A stretch of DNA of 64,000 nt from Bolinopsis microptera. Taxonomy: Eukaryota; Ctenophora; Tentaculata; Lobata; Bolinopsidae. Below are positions 22,256 to 34,480 of this stretch, one piece after another; the stretch's first letter is position 1; the number at the start of each line of letters is the position of its first letter. The stretch lies in NCBI RefSeq assembly GCF_026151205.1, contig NC_087078.1:124001-188000 (forward strand), given 5' to 3'. The notes under the pieces are model-generated. The model was not told the DNA's origin. It saw only the letters and a list, made by a program, of their open reading frames with translations, and ran no database searches. Made by a program: the position numbers and the translations under genes.

Positions 22256-25200
22256 GATTAGGTTTGGCCTCTATACAGATTACAGCCATATACAGCCACA
22301 ATACGACCACGATACGGCCTTGATACGGCCACCATCGCCCAAAAAAAAGCCCCCCCAAAAGCCATACGGGCCCCTCGGCCTATTTAAACCCCCCTATAAG
22401 CCCATCGCCCCCCCTTTTCCCTTTAAAAGGCCCCCCCATACCCCAAATTAACCCCACTATAAAAAAACTGCCCCCCCCACCATACCATAAAAAAAAAAAA
22501 CGGTCACCCCACCCTCTATTAAACAGCCACTCTAATACATCCAAGTGATAACATGCCCAACTATACGGTCCCCTGAAAACGGCCACCATCAAATACGGTT
22601 CCCCCCTCACCCCTATTAAAATGAACCCCACTATACAAAGCCCCACTATACCGTCCCCCTTGAATACGGCCAACCCCCATACGTCCCCCCCCTCTAATAA
22701 AACCAGCCCACCCCTCCCTAAAATTAAACAGCCACGAATACCAGCCACTATAACGTCCCTCCTATACGGGCCCACCATAACGGGTTAGTTATTTCTATTA
22801 AACCCAGCCCTCTATACAGCCACTGGATACAGCCCCACCTTTATACGTCCCCTTTGGATAAACCGGCCACCATAAAACGGTTCCCCCCTCCTATTAAACA
22901 GCCCTTTATACAGCCCCACGATACGCCCACTATTAACGTTACCCCCCCCCCACTTGAATAAACGGCCCCTCCCATACGGTTCCCCCCCCCCTATCCTTAT
23001 AAACAAGCCCCCCCCCATATCATAACCAGCCACGATTAGAACAGCCCACTATAAAAAACGTTCCCCCTATGGATACGCACCCACCATAATCGGTCCCTCC
23101 TATATTTAAACCCCAGCCTCTAATAACAGCCACGGCATTTACAGCCACTATAACTCCCCTTGATACGGACCCACCCAATACCGTCCTCTAATTAAATGAC
23201 CCTCCACTATACAGCCACCCATTAAAACTTCCTTTGATTATAAAACGGCCACCATAAAAAACGGTCCTCTATATTTAAACAGAAGCCCCTCTTACATACA
23301 GGCCACGAAATACAGTGCCACTTATACGGGCCCCCAACGATACCAGCCAAACTATACAGACATAATCAACCGCCTTTTTACCGGGCCCCTTGTAATAACA
23401 GCCACCATAAACGGTTACACCCATCCCCCCTCTAATTAAAATTAACCTCTTATTAACGGAGCCCAACAGATTTAAAAAAACTGGCCCCCTCCCTTATTTA
23501 CAGCCACCGATACAGGCCCACTTACGTTCCCCTTGAATACGGCCACCAATAAAACGGTTTTCCACCCCCCCCTATATAAAAAATATACCTCTATACAGCC
23601 CACCAATAACCGGCCCTCTAATACAGCAGCCCACGTAATACAGCCCACTGTCATTACAGTCCCCCCAAGAATACAACCGCTTTTACGGGCCCTGGAATAC
23701 AGCACACCATACGGTACCCCCCACCCACCTTAATAAAAATTTACCTTCACTATACAGCACACAAATCCCGGGCCCTCTATATTCAAACCAGCCCACCGAT
23801 TCAACCGGCCAACCCTAATAACGTCCCCTTGAATTTACGGTCCACCATACGGTACCCTCCTAATTAAACAATCCCTCTAAAACAGGCCACGGAATACAGC
23901 CACTTAATACGTCCCTCTTATAAAATACGGGCACCAAACGTTTCCTCTATTAAACATCCACCTACAATACAAAGCCACCGAATAAACAGCCCACTTAAAA
24001 TTAAACGTCCCCCTAATGATAAACGGGCCCACACCATTAACGTCATTCCTATTAAACAAGCCCTCTAATAACAGCCAGGATACGTGCCCCCCAGTAATAC
24101 AACCCGCTTTTAAACGGCCCTTGAAAATTACAGGCCCACCATAACGGTTTCCACCCCCCTCCCCTAATTAAAACCAGCCTCTAAAAATACTAGCCAGGGA
24201 TACCGGGCCAAGTTATAACCAACCCGCTTTTTACGGCCCTTGGATACAGCCAACCATAACGGTCCCACACTTTATTTAAACGGCCCCCCCCTCTTATAAA
24301 TAACCAGCCCCCACGATACAAGCCACTAAAATACGGTTCCCTTGATACGGCCCCACCCATAAAAAACGGGTCCCCCTAATTTAAAAATTACCTCCTATAC
24401 AGCCCCACCTGGATAACAGGCCCACCTATAACAGTTGTCAGAAATACCAACCGCTTTAAAACGGCCCTTGTGAAACCAGCCAACCATAAAAATAAAACGG
24501 TCCCCCCCCCCCCCCTCCCCTAATTAAATATACCCTCTATACCAGCCACAAATATACGGGCCCCTCTATACAGCCACGAAAACAGCCCCACTATACCGTC
24601 TCCCCCCCCCCCTTGAATACGGCCCCCCCATAATAAAACGGTTCTCTTATATTAAAAACAGCCTCCTTTAATAACAGCCAACGAATTACCAGCCATAAAT
24701 ACGTTTATTCCCTCTATAACGGCCCGCCACCAAATACGGGGTCCCCCCCTCTATTAACTACCAGCCCAACTATAACAGCCACGATAACAGCCCACCTATA
24801 ATGTCCCCCTTGGGAATAACCGGACCCCCACCCATACGGACCCCCCCCCCCTCCAATTAAACAGCCTTCTAATAACAGCCCAACGATTAAACAGCCCACT
24901 AAAACGATACCCCCCCTCCTATACGTGGCCCCCACCCATAAAACTGTTCCCTCCTAATAAAAACAGCCCCTTCCTAACAGCCAAGAAATAACAAGGCCCA
25001 CAAATAACTTCCCCCCCTTGATAAACGGCCCCACACATAACACGGTTTCTCCCATTAAACAACCCACTTCAATAACACCACGATAACAGCCCAACTAAAC
25101 CGTTAACCCCCCACTAGTGATTAAACGGCCCATCAAATACGGTTCCCCTATTAAAATTACCTCTTAATACAAGCCACGATTACAAGCCACTATAAAACAG

Positions 25201-27850
25201 TCAGAATAACAACCGCTTTTACGCCTTGATACAGCCCACCATTAACGGTTCACCCCTCCCTATTTAATATTACCTCCCTATACAGCCACAATAACGGCCC
25301 CCCAATTCTCATACAGCCACGAAAAACAGCCACAATAAACGACCCCCATGATAACCGGCCCCCCACCCCATACGGGTCCCCCCCCTTTCTAATTCCAACA
25401 GGCCCTCAACAGGCCCACACCCGATTACAGCCACTATAAACGTCAACCCTCTTACCACGGCCCCCACCCATACGGGTTCCCCCCCTCTGATTAACCAAAG
25501 CTCCTATAAACAGCCACGTCTTAACAGCCCCATAAATAAATACGTTCCCCCCCCTCCGAAAACCGGGCCCCAAAACCCCAAAAAAACGGTACCCCTCAAA
25601 TTATAAACATCCTCATATACAGCCCCACGATAAACAGCCCCCTATAAACGGTCCCCTCCTATACGGCCAACCATAACGGTTCCCCCCCCCCCCACCAACC
25701 CACCCCCCCCTTCCCTATTAAACAGTCCCCCTCTATACTAGCCACAGATACAGCCCCACATTAATCACGACCTTGAATACGTGCCCCCAAAACCATACGG
25801 TCCCCGCCCCCCCTCCTATTAAAAACAGCCCCTCTTTAAACACAGCCCCCTACCGAATAACAAGCCTCCTAAAACTTCCCCCTTCCTAAATAAAAACGGC
25901 CCACCATTACGTGTCCCCCCACCTCCTAAATAAACCACCCCCCCCTCTAAATCAGCCCACTATAACAGCCCCCCACCCTATACCTGTCCGCCCCCGTTGG
26001 AATAACGGCCCACCACAACGGTCCCCCCCCAACCCCTCCCCTATTAAACCCAGCCTCCTTAAAACAGCCACTGATAACAAGCCCACAAGACGATTCCCCC
26101 CTTCTATAAACGGCCCCCACCATAAACGTTTTCCCTCTATATAAACCAAGCCTCCCTAATACAGCCCCACGAACCCAGCCCACAATATACGTTTCCCCTC
26201 TTATAACGGGCCACCATAACGGTCCCCACACCCCCCCCCCCACACTACCTTATTTTAAAAACAGCCCTTCTCCATAACAGCCCCACGAAATTAACAGCCC
26301 ACCCCCCCCAACCCCCCACTATACCGTACACCCCCTTTGAATACTGGCCACCAATAAAAAATACCGGATCTCCTATTAAACCAGCCCACCCTATACCAAG
26401 CCACGAAAAATTACAATGCCCAACTAATACGACCCCCCCCCTTGTGATACGGCCACCATACCCGGTCCCCCCTCCCCCCCCCTATTATAACATCCTCCCC
26501 TTCCTATTACAGCCACACGATAACAAGCACTATACGTCCCCTTGAAAGTTACGGGCAACACCCCCTAACACTGGGATTTCCCCCCCCTCAGTAAAACCAC
26601 CCTCAACATTAATACAAGCCCAAAACGATACAGCCCCACCTTATAACACGTACCCTGTGAAATACCCGGCCCCCCCACACCCATAAACGGTACCCCTCCT
26701 AATAAAACAGCCTTCTAGCTAGCAAGCCCCCTCACGGATACAGGCCACTATCGTTCCCCTCCCCTATAAAAACGGCCCAAACCTATAACGGTCCTCCCCG
26801 CCTTAATTAAAACAGCCCCACTATACAGCCCACGGAATTACAGGCCCCCTAAACTGTCCCCCTTGATAACAAGCCTCCCCACCATACTGTCCCAAACCCT
26901 CTAATTAAACAGCCCCCCTCTATACAGCCAACCGATACAGCCCACCCTAAAATAGCGTCCATGAAATATAACGGCCCCCCCCAACCCATTACGGGTCCCC
27001 ACCCCCAACCCCCCCCCCCAAATTAAATTACCTCCTTATTACAGGCCACCACCAATAAGTAACCAAGGCACCACCTATACAGTCCAGAAAATAACAACCC
27101 CGCTATAACGGCCCCTTGGAAAATACAAAGCCCCCCACCATACGGGATCCCGACACCCTAAATAAAATTAAACCCCTCCCCCATACAGCCCCCACAGGAA
27201 AATACGGCCCCTCAAAAATACAGCCCAACGATTAACCAGCCCCAACCTAGGATCGTTCACTTGATACGGCCCAACCCATAACGGGTTCAACCACTTCCCC
27301 CCCCTATTAAACAGCCCCCCCCTCCCCTTATACAGACCACCCCACGATACAAGCCACTTAAACGTCCCCCCCCCCTCCCGCTATTAACCGGCACCCCTAA
27401 CCCAATACGGTCCCCTCCCACCTATTTAAAACAGCCTCCCCATATAAAATAAACAGCCGACGAATTACAGCCACACTATACCGTCCCCCCCTCTATACGG
27501 CCCCCAACCATAATCCGGACCCTTCACCCGCCCCTATTAAAACCAGCCCCCTCCTATACAGCCCCAACGATTTAAAACCAAGCCACCTAAATACACGTCC
27601 CCCCCCTTTGGAAAACGGCCAACTCAAATACCCCCGGGGTTTTCCTCCCCCTACCTAAATTTAAAAAAAAACCCAGCCTTTACTTAAACAAACAGCCAAC
27701 TGCTTAACAAGCCCCCACTAAAACGGTGATCCCCCCCCCTCCTATACGGCCCCACCAAATAATCCGGGTCCCCACCCTCTAGTAAACCCAGCCCTATACA
27801 AGCCCACGAAATACAGCCCACTAATAACGCCCCCCAATACGTCCTTGATA
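22256..27850. repeat. Degenerate 69-bp satellite, probably unpolished
   Basis: The same words as the clean satellite that follows (ACAGCCAC, ATACGGCCACCAT, ACGGTC, TATTAAACAGCC) recur throughout, but nearly every unit has extra bases, mostly lengthened C, A and T runs (CCCCCC, AAAAA, TTAAA). Substitutions are much rarer than insertions. Open frames here are not genes. Confidence 0.85.
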
Positions 27851-29350
27851 CGGCCACCATACGGTCTCTATTAACAGCACCAATACAGCCCCACGTATAA
27901 ACAGCCACTATAATACGCCTGTGATACTGCCACCATACGGTCTCTATTTAAACAGCCTCTATACAGACCACGATACAGCCACTATACTCCTTGATACGGC
28001 CACCATACGGTCGCTATTAAACGGCATCTATACAGCCACGATACAGCCACTATACGTCCTCTATACGGCCACCATACGGTCTCTATTAAACAGCAACTAT
28101 TACATCCACGATAAGCCACTATACGTCCTTGATACGGCCACCATACGGTCTCTATTAAACAGCATCTATACAGCCACGATACAGCCACTATACGTCCTTG
28201 ATACGGCCACCATACGGTCTCTATAAACAGCCTCTATACAGCCACGATACAGCCACTATACGTCCTTGATACGGCCACCATACGGTCTCTATTAAACCAG
28301 CATCTATACAGCCACGATACAGCCACTATACGTCCTTGATACGGCCACCATACGGTCTCTATTAAACAGCATCTATACAGCCACGATACAGCCACTATAC
28401 GTCCTTGATACGGCCACCATACGGTCTCCATTAAACAGCCTCTATACAGCCTCTATACAGCCACTATACGTCCTTGATACGGCCACCATACGGTCTCTAT
28501 TAAACAGCCTCTATACAGCCACGATACAGCCACTATACGTCCTTGATACGGCCACCATACGGTCTCTATTAAACAGCATCTATACAGCCACGATACAGCC
28601 ACTATACGTCCTTGATACGGCCACCATACGGTCTCTATTAAACAGCATCTATACAGCCACGATACAGCCACTATACGTCCTTGATACGGCCACCATACGG
28701 TCTCTATTAAACAGCCTCTATATAGCCTCTATACAGCCACTATACGTCCTTGATACGGCCACCATACGGTCTCTATTAAACAGCCTCTATACAGCCACGA
28801 TACAGCCACTATACGTCCTTGATACGGCCACCATACGGTCTCTATTAAACAGCATCTATACAGCCACGATACAGCCACTATACGTCCTTGATACGGCCAC
28901 CATACGGTCTCTATTAAATAACCTCTATACAGCCACGATACAGCCACTATACGTCCTTGATACGGCCACCATACGGTCTCTATTAAATAACCTCTATACA
29001 GCCACGATACAGCCACTATACGGCCTTGATACAGCCACCATACGGTCTCTATTAAACAGCCTCTATACAGCCTCTATACAGGCCACTATACGTCCTTGAT
29101 ACGGCACCATACGGTCTCTATTAAACAGCCTCTATACAGCCTCTATACAGCCACTATACGTCCTTGATACGGCCACCATACGGTCTCTATTAAACAGCCT
29201 CTATACAGCCTCTATACAGCCACTATACGTCCTTGATACGGCCACCATACGGTCTCTATTAAATTACCTCTATACAGCCACGATACAGCCACTATACGTC
29301 CTTGATACGGCCACCATACGGTCTCTATTAAATTACCTCTATACAGCCAC
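27851..29350. repeat. Clean 69-bp satellite array
   Basis: About 21 copies of a 69-bp unit composed of five 11-bp subunits (TATACAGCCAC, GATACAGCCAC, TATACGTCCTT, GATACGGCCAC, CATACGGTCTC) plus a 14-bp spacer TATTAAACAGCCTC. Since 69 is 23 codons, open frames cross it on both strands. It is cut at 29350 by the LINE and resumes at 32890. Confidence 0.95.
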
Positions 29351-32300
29351 GGTGGTTAAGGGGTTTTCCAAAACTCCAGGGGCTCGTGAAGTGTCTTACA
29401 CAACCTCTCCGAGCCCAAGATCCGTAGTGCGTGGTGAAGAGCCACACCCTTCTCGAGGTGCCACTGTTAAGCTTAGTAGCCTGTTCTGGGTGATTCCAGT
29501 TAAAACAGGTGAACGGTAACAGAACACTGCGGCTCTAGACCAGTACAGGTCGAAAAATAAAACCGGGACATCTGTCTCGTTAGGACTGCATGCGGTTCAT
29601 CGGGTGCGAAGGGCCAGCATCCCTTCCACCTCAAATAACAACGCTACTGAAACAACACACACATCAAATGGACGGAGTGCTACTTCCAATTCAAGGACGG
29701 ATGGTTCCAGCATGACGGAGGCTGGGCAAAGCCTACGGGACCCCAGTCGCCTGATGAGAAGAGGGGGTACTCGTCATCCGACCAGATTTATTAGTCAACA
29801 GATCATCCATGTTGACCCTGCTTCCAACAAATCCAATCCAGTAAATTATTGCAAACAGTTTTTACGTTTTGGAACATGGAACGTTCTATCTCTTGTCAGC
29901 TCATCTACACAGCTCTACCAACTTAGTCAAAACATTGATCAGTACAGATTGGATCTTTTGGGGATCACCGAGACTCACATGCCTGGATCTGGCACCACTC
30001 TACTGGACAATGGCAGTCTACTCATCCATTCCGGTAGAGTCGACGGGATCAAGAGACAGGGAGTCGGTCTCAGTCTTTCAAAACGAATCAGAAACTCCCT
30101 GATATCGTTCACTCCCACATCGGAGCGGGTTTTAACCGCTAGGCTGCATAGTAAGCAAATCAACATCTCTGTTGTTGTGGCCTATGCTCCAACTGAGGGT
30201 GCAGAGGAGAGTGAGAAAGATAAGTTTTATAGGACACTCACAGATACATTTGATGGGCTACCTCGTCACGATATCAAGTTACTGCTCGGCGATTTTAATG
30301 CAAAAGTAACATCAGACAGATATGGAAGTGAAGCGGTCATCGGTGGGGAATCACTCCATAGCTCATCAAATGACAACGGGACAAGACTTGTGGATTTCTG
30401 TGCGACGAACCAGCTTGTCATCGGGGGAACTCTCTTCGAGCACAAGAACATTCACAAGGGAACATGGCGGTCCCCCAACGGGCTCACCGTCAATCAGATA
30501 GATCATATCTGCATTGGAAAGCGGTTTCGTCAATCACTTTTTGATGTTAGGGTATGTCGCGGGGCAGACATCGGCTCCGATCATTATCTGGTTCTAGGAC
30601 TGCTGAAAATCAAACTTCAGTCAGTGACAAAGATCGACGCCAACAGGCCCAATGTGCCTGCCATTGAGCGCCTGAGGGATAGTACTACGGTTACAGAGTA
30701 CAATGTGGCTCTTCAAAACCGATTTGCAAGTCTGGATAGTGAGGTCGACCTCGAAGATATGTGGCGTAATCTCAGTCAGACCGTCACTGAGGTCTCACTG
30801 GAGGTACTAGGCAAAAGACCCCGGAAGGCAAAGGAGCAACACCTGTCACGGAAAACCAAGGATTTATTGATTCAGCGGGCACAGTTTAAGCGCAAAGACC
30901 CAAACTCGGACGCTAACAGGTCAGAATATTCTAAACTTAATAAGTTAGTCAAGAAAAGCAGCAAGCTAGACGACAATAACTGGGCAGTTAGAGTAGCTAC
31001 TGATCTTGAGGAAGCAGCGAGCAAAGGTCAGCAGCGTGAGGTATGGGCAAAGATCAAGAAGATCTCTGGTAAGAACAAGAAGCCTCAAGCATCTTGTGTC
31101 CGGGACAAGGACGGTAGGAAGATCACGGATCCCCAACAGCAGAGGGATAGGTGGAAGGAGCACTTTACTGAACTTCTGAACCCTCCATTATCAAGTGTCG
31201 ACCTTGCCGACCTTGATACAGTACCACCCCAACCCCACTTTGACTCTCTCTCTTGTTCGGATGGACCACCCACCAGAGACGAGATTAGTTATTCCCTGAC
31301 AAAGCTTAAGAACAACAAAAGCCCAGGAGTGGACGGGATAACTAACGAGCAACTGAAGTATGGTGCGAGTGCTCTAGTTGATCAACTAGAGTGTCTATTC
31401 AAGAAAGTGTGGGAAGAAGAGACTGTTCCTGAAGATTGGTTAAAGGGTGTAATCATTGTTATTGGGAAGAAAGGAGACACTTCAGTCTGCGGGAACAACA
31501 GAGGGATCACCTTAAGGTCTACAGCATCAAAGCTTTTTCAGATGATTCTTCTTAAGCGGTTACATGCTGGTATGGAGTGTCTTCTCAGGGAAAATCAGTG
31601 CGGATTTAGACAGAACCGCTCATGTATTGATCAGATTTATTCTCTCCGAACTATTATTCATAACTGTCTTGAGTTTAACATTCCTCTTTACATTAATTTT
31701 GTCGATTTCAAGGCAGCGTTCGATTCTATCAGAAGGGACTTTATTTGGTGCAGTATGAGACACTATGGGCTGCCTGAAAAATATGTCAGAATATTTCAGT
31801 CATTTTTTGGGGGTACCATGAGTGCCGTGAGGGTTAATGGGGAGCTAACAGACTGGTTTGATGTTAACTCAGGCACAGGTCAGGGTGACATTCAAGCACC
31901 TCCTGTCTTTAATTTCTGCCTAAACTTTTCTGCATTTCTGGCTGAGACCAACAAGATCATCAGTCAAGGCGCAGTGCTGCAGAAAGAGATGAAGACGGTC
32001 GAGGAAAAGGTCATTCTGGACACAGATTATGCTGATGACATGGCTATTATGGACAACTCAGGGGAAGGCCTACAGGAGTCAACTGATCTATTAGTTCATT
32101 ACAGCTCCTACGCTGGGCTCAGAATAAATGCAAAGAAGACCCAATGCATGGCTGTAAGCAAGTGCGCCTCCCAGCGACCTTTCATCAAGGATGATTGTAT
32201 TGAACTGTCGGTTGAGGGTGAACCCGTCGAGCAGGTTAGCAACTTTGTCTACCTGGGTGCAACTATCAGTGGGGATGGGACAATCAACAGAGACCTGGAT

Positions 32301-32889
32301 GTCCGTATCCAGAAGGCTAATGGCGCCTTTCATCAGCTCTGGAACATTTGGAATAGCAGAACTATAAAGACTCCAACCAAGATCAGGATCTATAGGGCTG
32401 CTGTCCTCACCATCTTATTGTATGGAGCTGAAGTCTGGAACACCACCAAAAAGCAGATGAAACGCTTTGAGGTTTTCCATCAAACCTCCTTGAGAAGGAT
32501 CCTTAGGATTAAATGGTTCTTTCATGTGACCAACGAAGAAGTTCTTAGGAGGGCTGGCATCAAGTCTGTTGAGACTTTCATCAGTGCTGCCAGGCTACGT
32601 TGGTATGGACATGTAGTTAGAATGCCAGACTCTAGACTACCGAGGTTTCTGTTGAACTGGAAGCCAAATTATGGAAAGAGGTCAAGGGGCAGACCCCGTA
32701 AGAACTGGAAGTCCTGCGTACTCGAAGATGCTGCTAAGTTTACAGGTGTTGAAAACATCGACAACAACACAACAGAAGCTTTGGCTACCAACCGAGTACA
32801 GTGGAGACATATGTTACGCCGCCAACGCGATGTGTGTGATGCAGGCCACTCCAACGACTAGGAGGAGACCTTACCATGTAACATGTATG
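29351..32889 (+). mobile_element. Full-length RTE-like non-LTR retrotransposon
   Basis: The element lies exactly between two copies of TATACAGCCAC (29340-29350 and 32890-32900). Satellite phase continues correctly after the second copy (GATACAGCCAC follows), so this is an 11-bp target-site duplication and the ends are precise. The 3.54-kb length, one long ORF, short 5' and 3' untranslated parts, and a short ATGTA-type tail instead of poly(A) fit the RTE group. Confidence 0.9.
29712..32861 (+). CDS. LINE endonuclease-reverse transcriptase (RTE-like)
   Basis: AP-endonuclease domain first (FGTWNVLSL, ITETH, GDFNAKV, QIDHICIG, GSDHYLVLG), carrying the Asn, Glu, Asp/Asn and Asp/His catalytic positions. 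The reverse transcriptase follows, with GVDGI, GFRQNRSCIDQI, FVDFKAAFDS, a QGDIQAP block in place of the usual QGxxLSP, and the catalytic YADD (near 32030). The C-terminus has RLRWYGHVVRMP and RGRPRKNW as in RTE-type elements. These proteins nick target DNA and copy element RNA at the nick. The frame is open from 29520 but has no ATG before 29712; an in-frame GTG at 29604 is another possible start. There are no internal stops, so the copy looks recent and perhaps active. Confidence 0.9.
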   Translation: MTEAGQSLRDPSRLMRRGGTRHPTRFISQQIIHVDPASNKSNPVNYCKQFLRFGTWNVLSLVSSSTQLYQLSQNIDQYRLDLLGITETHMPGSGTTLLDNGSLLIHSGRVDGIKRQGVGLSLSKRIRNSLISFTPTSERVLTARLHSKQINISVVVAYAPTEGAEESEKDKFYRTLTDTFDGLPRHDIKLLLGDFNAKVTSDRYGSEAVIGGESLHSSSNDNGTRLVDFCATNQLVIGGTLFEHKNIHKGTWRSPNGLTVNQIDHICIGKRFRQSLFDVRVCRGADIGSDHYLVLGLLKIKLQSVTKIDANRPNVPAIERLRDSTTVTEYNVALQNRFASLDSEVDLEDMWRNLSQTVTEVSLEVLGKRPRKAKEQHLSRKTKDLLIQRAQFKRKDPNSDANRSEYSKLNKLVKKSSKLDDNNWAVRVATDLEEAASKGQQREVWAKIKKISGKNKKPQASCVRDKDGRKITDPQQQRDRWKEHFTELLNPPLSSVDLADLDTVPPQPHFDSLSCSDGPPTRDEISYSLTKLKNNKSPGVDGITNEQLKYGASALVDQLECLFKKVWEEETVPEDWLKGVIIVIGKKGDTSVCGNNRGITLRSTASKLFQMILLKRLHAGMECLLRENQCGFRQNRSCIDQIYSLRTIIHNCLEFNIPLYINFVDFKAAFDSIRRDFIWCSMRHYGLPEKYVRIFQSFFGGTMSAVRVNGELTDWFDVNSGTGQGDIQAPPVFNFCLNFSAFLAETNKIISQGAVLQKEMKTVEEKVILDTDYADDMAIMDNSGEGLQESTDLLVHYSSYAGLRINAKKTQCMAVSKCASQRPFIKDDCIELSVEGEPVEQVSNFVYLGATISGDGTINRDLDVRIQKANGAFHQLWNIWNSRTIKTPTKIRIYRAAVLTILLYGAEVWNTTKKQMKRFEVFHQTSLRRILRIKWFFHVTNEEVLRRAGIKSVETFISAARLRWYGHVVRMPDSRLPRFLLNWKPNYGKRSRGRPRKNWKSCVLEDAAKFTGVENIDNNTTEALATNRVQWRHMLRRQRDVCDAGHSND

Positions 32890-33038
32890 TATACAGCCAC
32901 GATACAGCCACTATACGGTCTTGATACGGCCACCATACGGTCTCTATTAAACGGCTTCTATACAGCCACGATACGGCCACGATACAGCCGCTATACGGCC
33001 TTGATACAGCCACCATACGGTCTCTATTAAACGGCCCC
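32890..33038. repeat. 69-bp satellite, resumed after the LINE
   Basis: Two further units of the same satellite, beginning with the duplicated TATACAGCCAC, then ordinary sequence after TATTAAACGGCC. Confidence 0.9.
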
Positions 33039-33654
33039 TTGTAGTGTATCTTTTGTTGAAGCAGTATTATTTATTCTTAACTTTATATTGCGCTCTATTA
33101 CCTTGCCAGAGAGCTGAAACCATATCTGTTTGGCTGGCAATTATGTAGCTGTTGCTACGATAATGCATGAGCTCTCATGTTAGATCCATTGTAGAGTATA
33201 TACGCGCCCTCCAAACAGGAAGTGTATGAACTCATGCATCATAGAGCTAGTGGTATTGGATAATTGAGCTCAGTTCTTCTAAGGCTTTTTGAAGTTAGTC
33301 ACTTGTCCTAAACAGAGTTCTATGCACCTTGCAAACTAAGCTCTTGGTGACTCCCTGCCAGTGGGTTTATGAACAGGGGTGTTGCCATGAGAGGTTCCGA
33401 CTGGGAACTCTGACAATGTTGAACGATTGTTCATGCTATTCCTTTTGATGAAGTTCACGAGTCCTTAATTATTTCATTATTACTATTATTTAATTATTTG
33501 AACTGTTCAAGTCTTTCTTGACTAAATCAAAGATACTAAAGACAAAGTAAAGTGCACAACCACAAGTTAAACCTTGTAGATGTAAGATTGACCACATGGA
33601 CGAACCTGGGAAAAGAACTGAACACTGGGCAGTGTCTTTAACTCTTACTTACTA

Positions 33655-33765
33655 CACTCTATGCAGCCACGATAAGGCAACGATACGGCAACGATACAGC
33701 TACTATATGGCATTGATAGGCCACGATACGGTCTCTATTAAACAGCCTCTATACAGAGGCCTCTA
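33655..33765. repeat. Isolated degenerate satellite copy
   Basis: GCAGCCACGATAAGGCAACG and GATACGGTCTCTATTAAACAG match the 69-bp satellite, about 600 bp beyond the array end. The 33039-33654 interval between holds nothing recognisable. Confidence 0.7.
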
Positions 33766-33777
33766 TATTATATTTAA

Positions 33778-34480
33778 TTTCCTTCTAATTAATCAACCAA
33801 TTAAACTACTAATTAAGAACGAATACTGAGGGAAGATTGAGTTATCTGAACACTGTAAAATATTCACAAACCTGATAATATAGCTGGTAGTATAGAGTCT
33901 TCACAGGATTGACTAAAGTTAGGAAGTAGTTTCTTGAATAAGTCGTTATGATCTTCTACTTCTGTTCACCGAAATCTGATATACTCCACGTGAGTTTTCT
34001 AAACTTATAGTTTTAACTTTGAAATAGCGTGCTGGCTGTTGTATTATTAAATGATACTTCAAATTAATCAACCAATTAATTAACTAATTAAGAACCAATA
34101 TGGAAGGAAAATGTAGTTATGTGAACACTGTAAAACATTGACAAACCTGATAATATAGCTGGTAGTATAGAGTCTTCACAGGATTGACTAAAGTTAGGAA
34201 GTAGTTTCTTGAATAAGTCGTTATGATCTTCTACTTCTGTTCACTGAAATCTGATATACCCCACGTAAGTTTTCTAAACTTATAGTTTTAACTTTAAAAT
34301 AGCGTGCTGGCTGTTGTATTATTAAATGATACTAATATATTAAATTTCCTTCAAATTAATCAACCAATTAATTAACTAATTAAGAACCAATATGGAAGGA
34401 AAATATAGTTATGTGAACACTGTAAAACATCCACAAATTTAGTTATGTAAAACATCCACAAACCTGATAACCTTGGGCCG
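33778..34480. repeat. Two and a half tandem copies of a ~275-bp unit
   Basis: The block starting CTAATTAATCAACCAATTAA and including CTGATAATATAGCTGGTAGT, then TTCTTGAATAAGTCGTTATG, occurs at 33778, 34055 and (truncated) 34349. Copies differ by a few substitutions and a small rearrangement in the third. No coding sequence. Confidence 0.85.

Noticed and set aside
22239-26243. Gly- and Pro-rich frames
   Set aside because: Lie in the noisy satellite; composition only reflects C runs and probable sequencing errors.
27684-29016. VWWPYQGRIVAVSWLYR repeat proteins
   Set aside because: The satellite unit is 69 bp, a multiple of three, so frames stay open by arithmetic.
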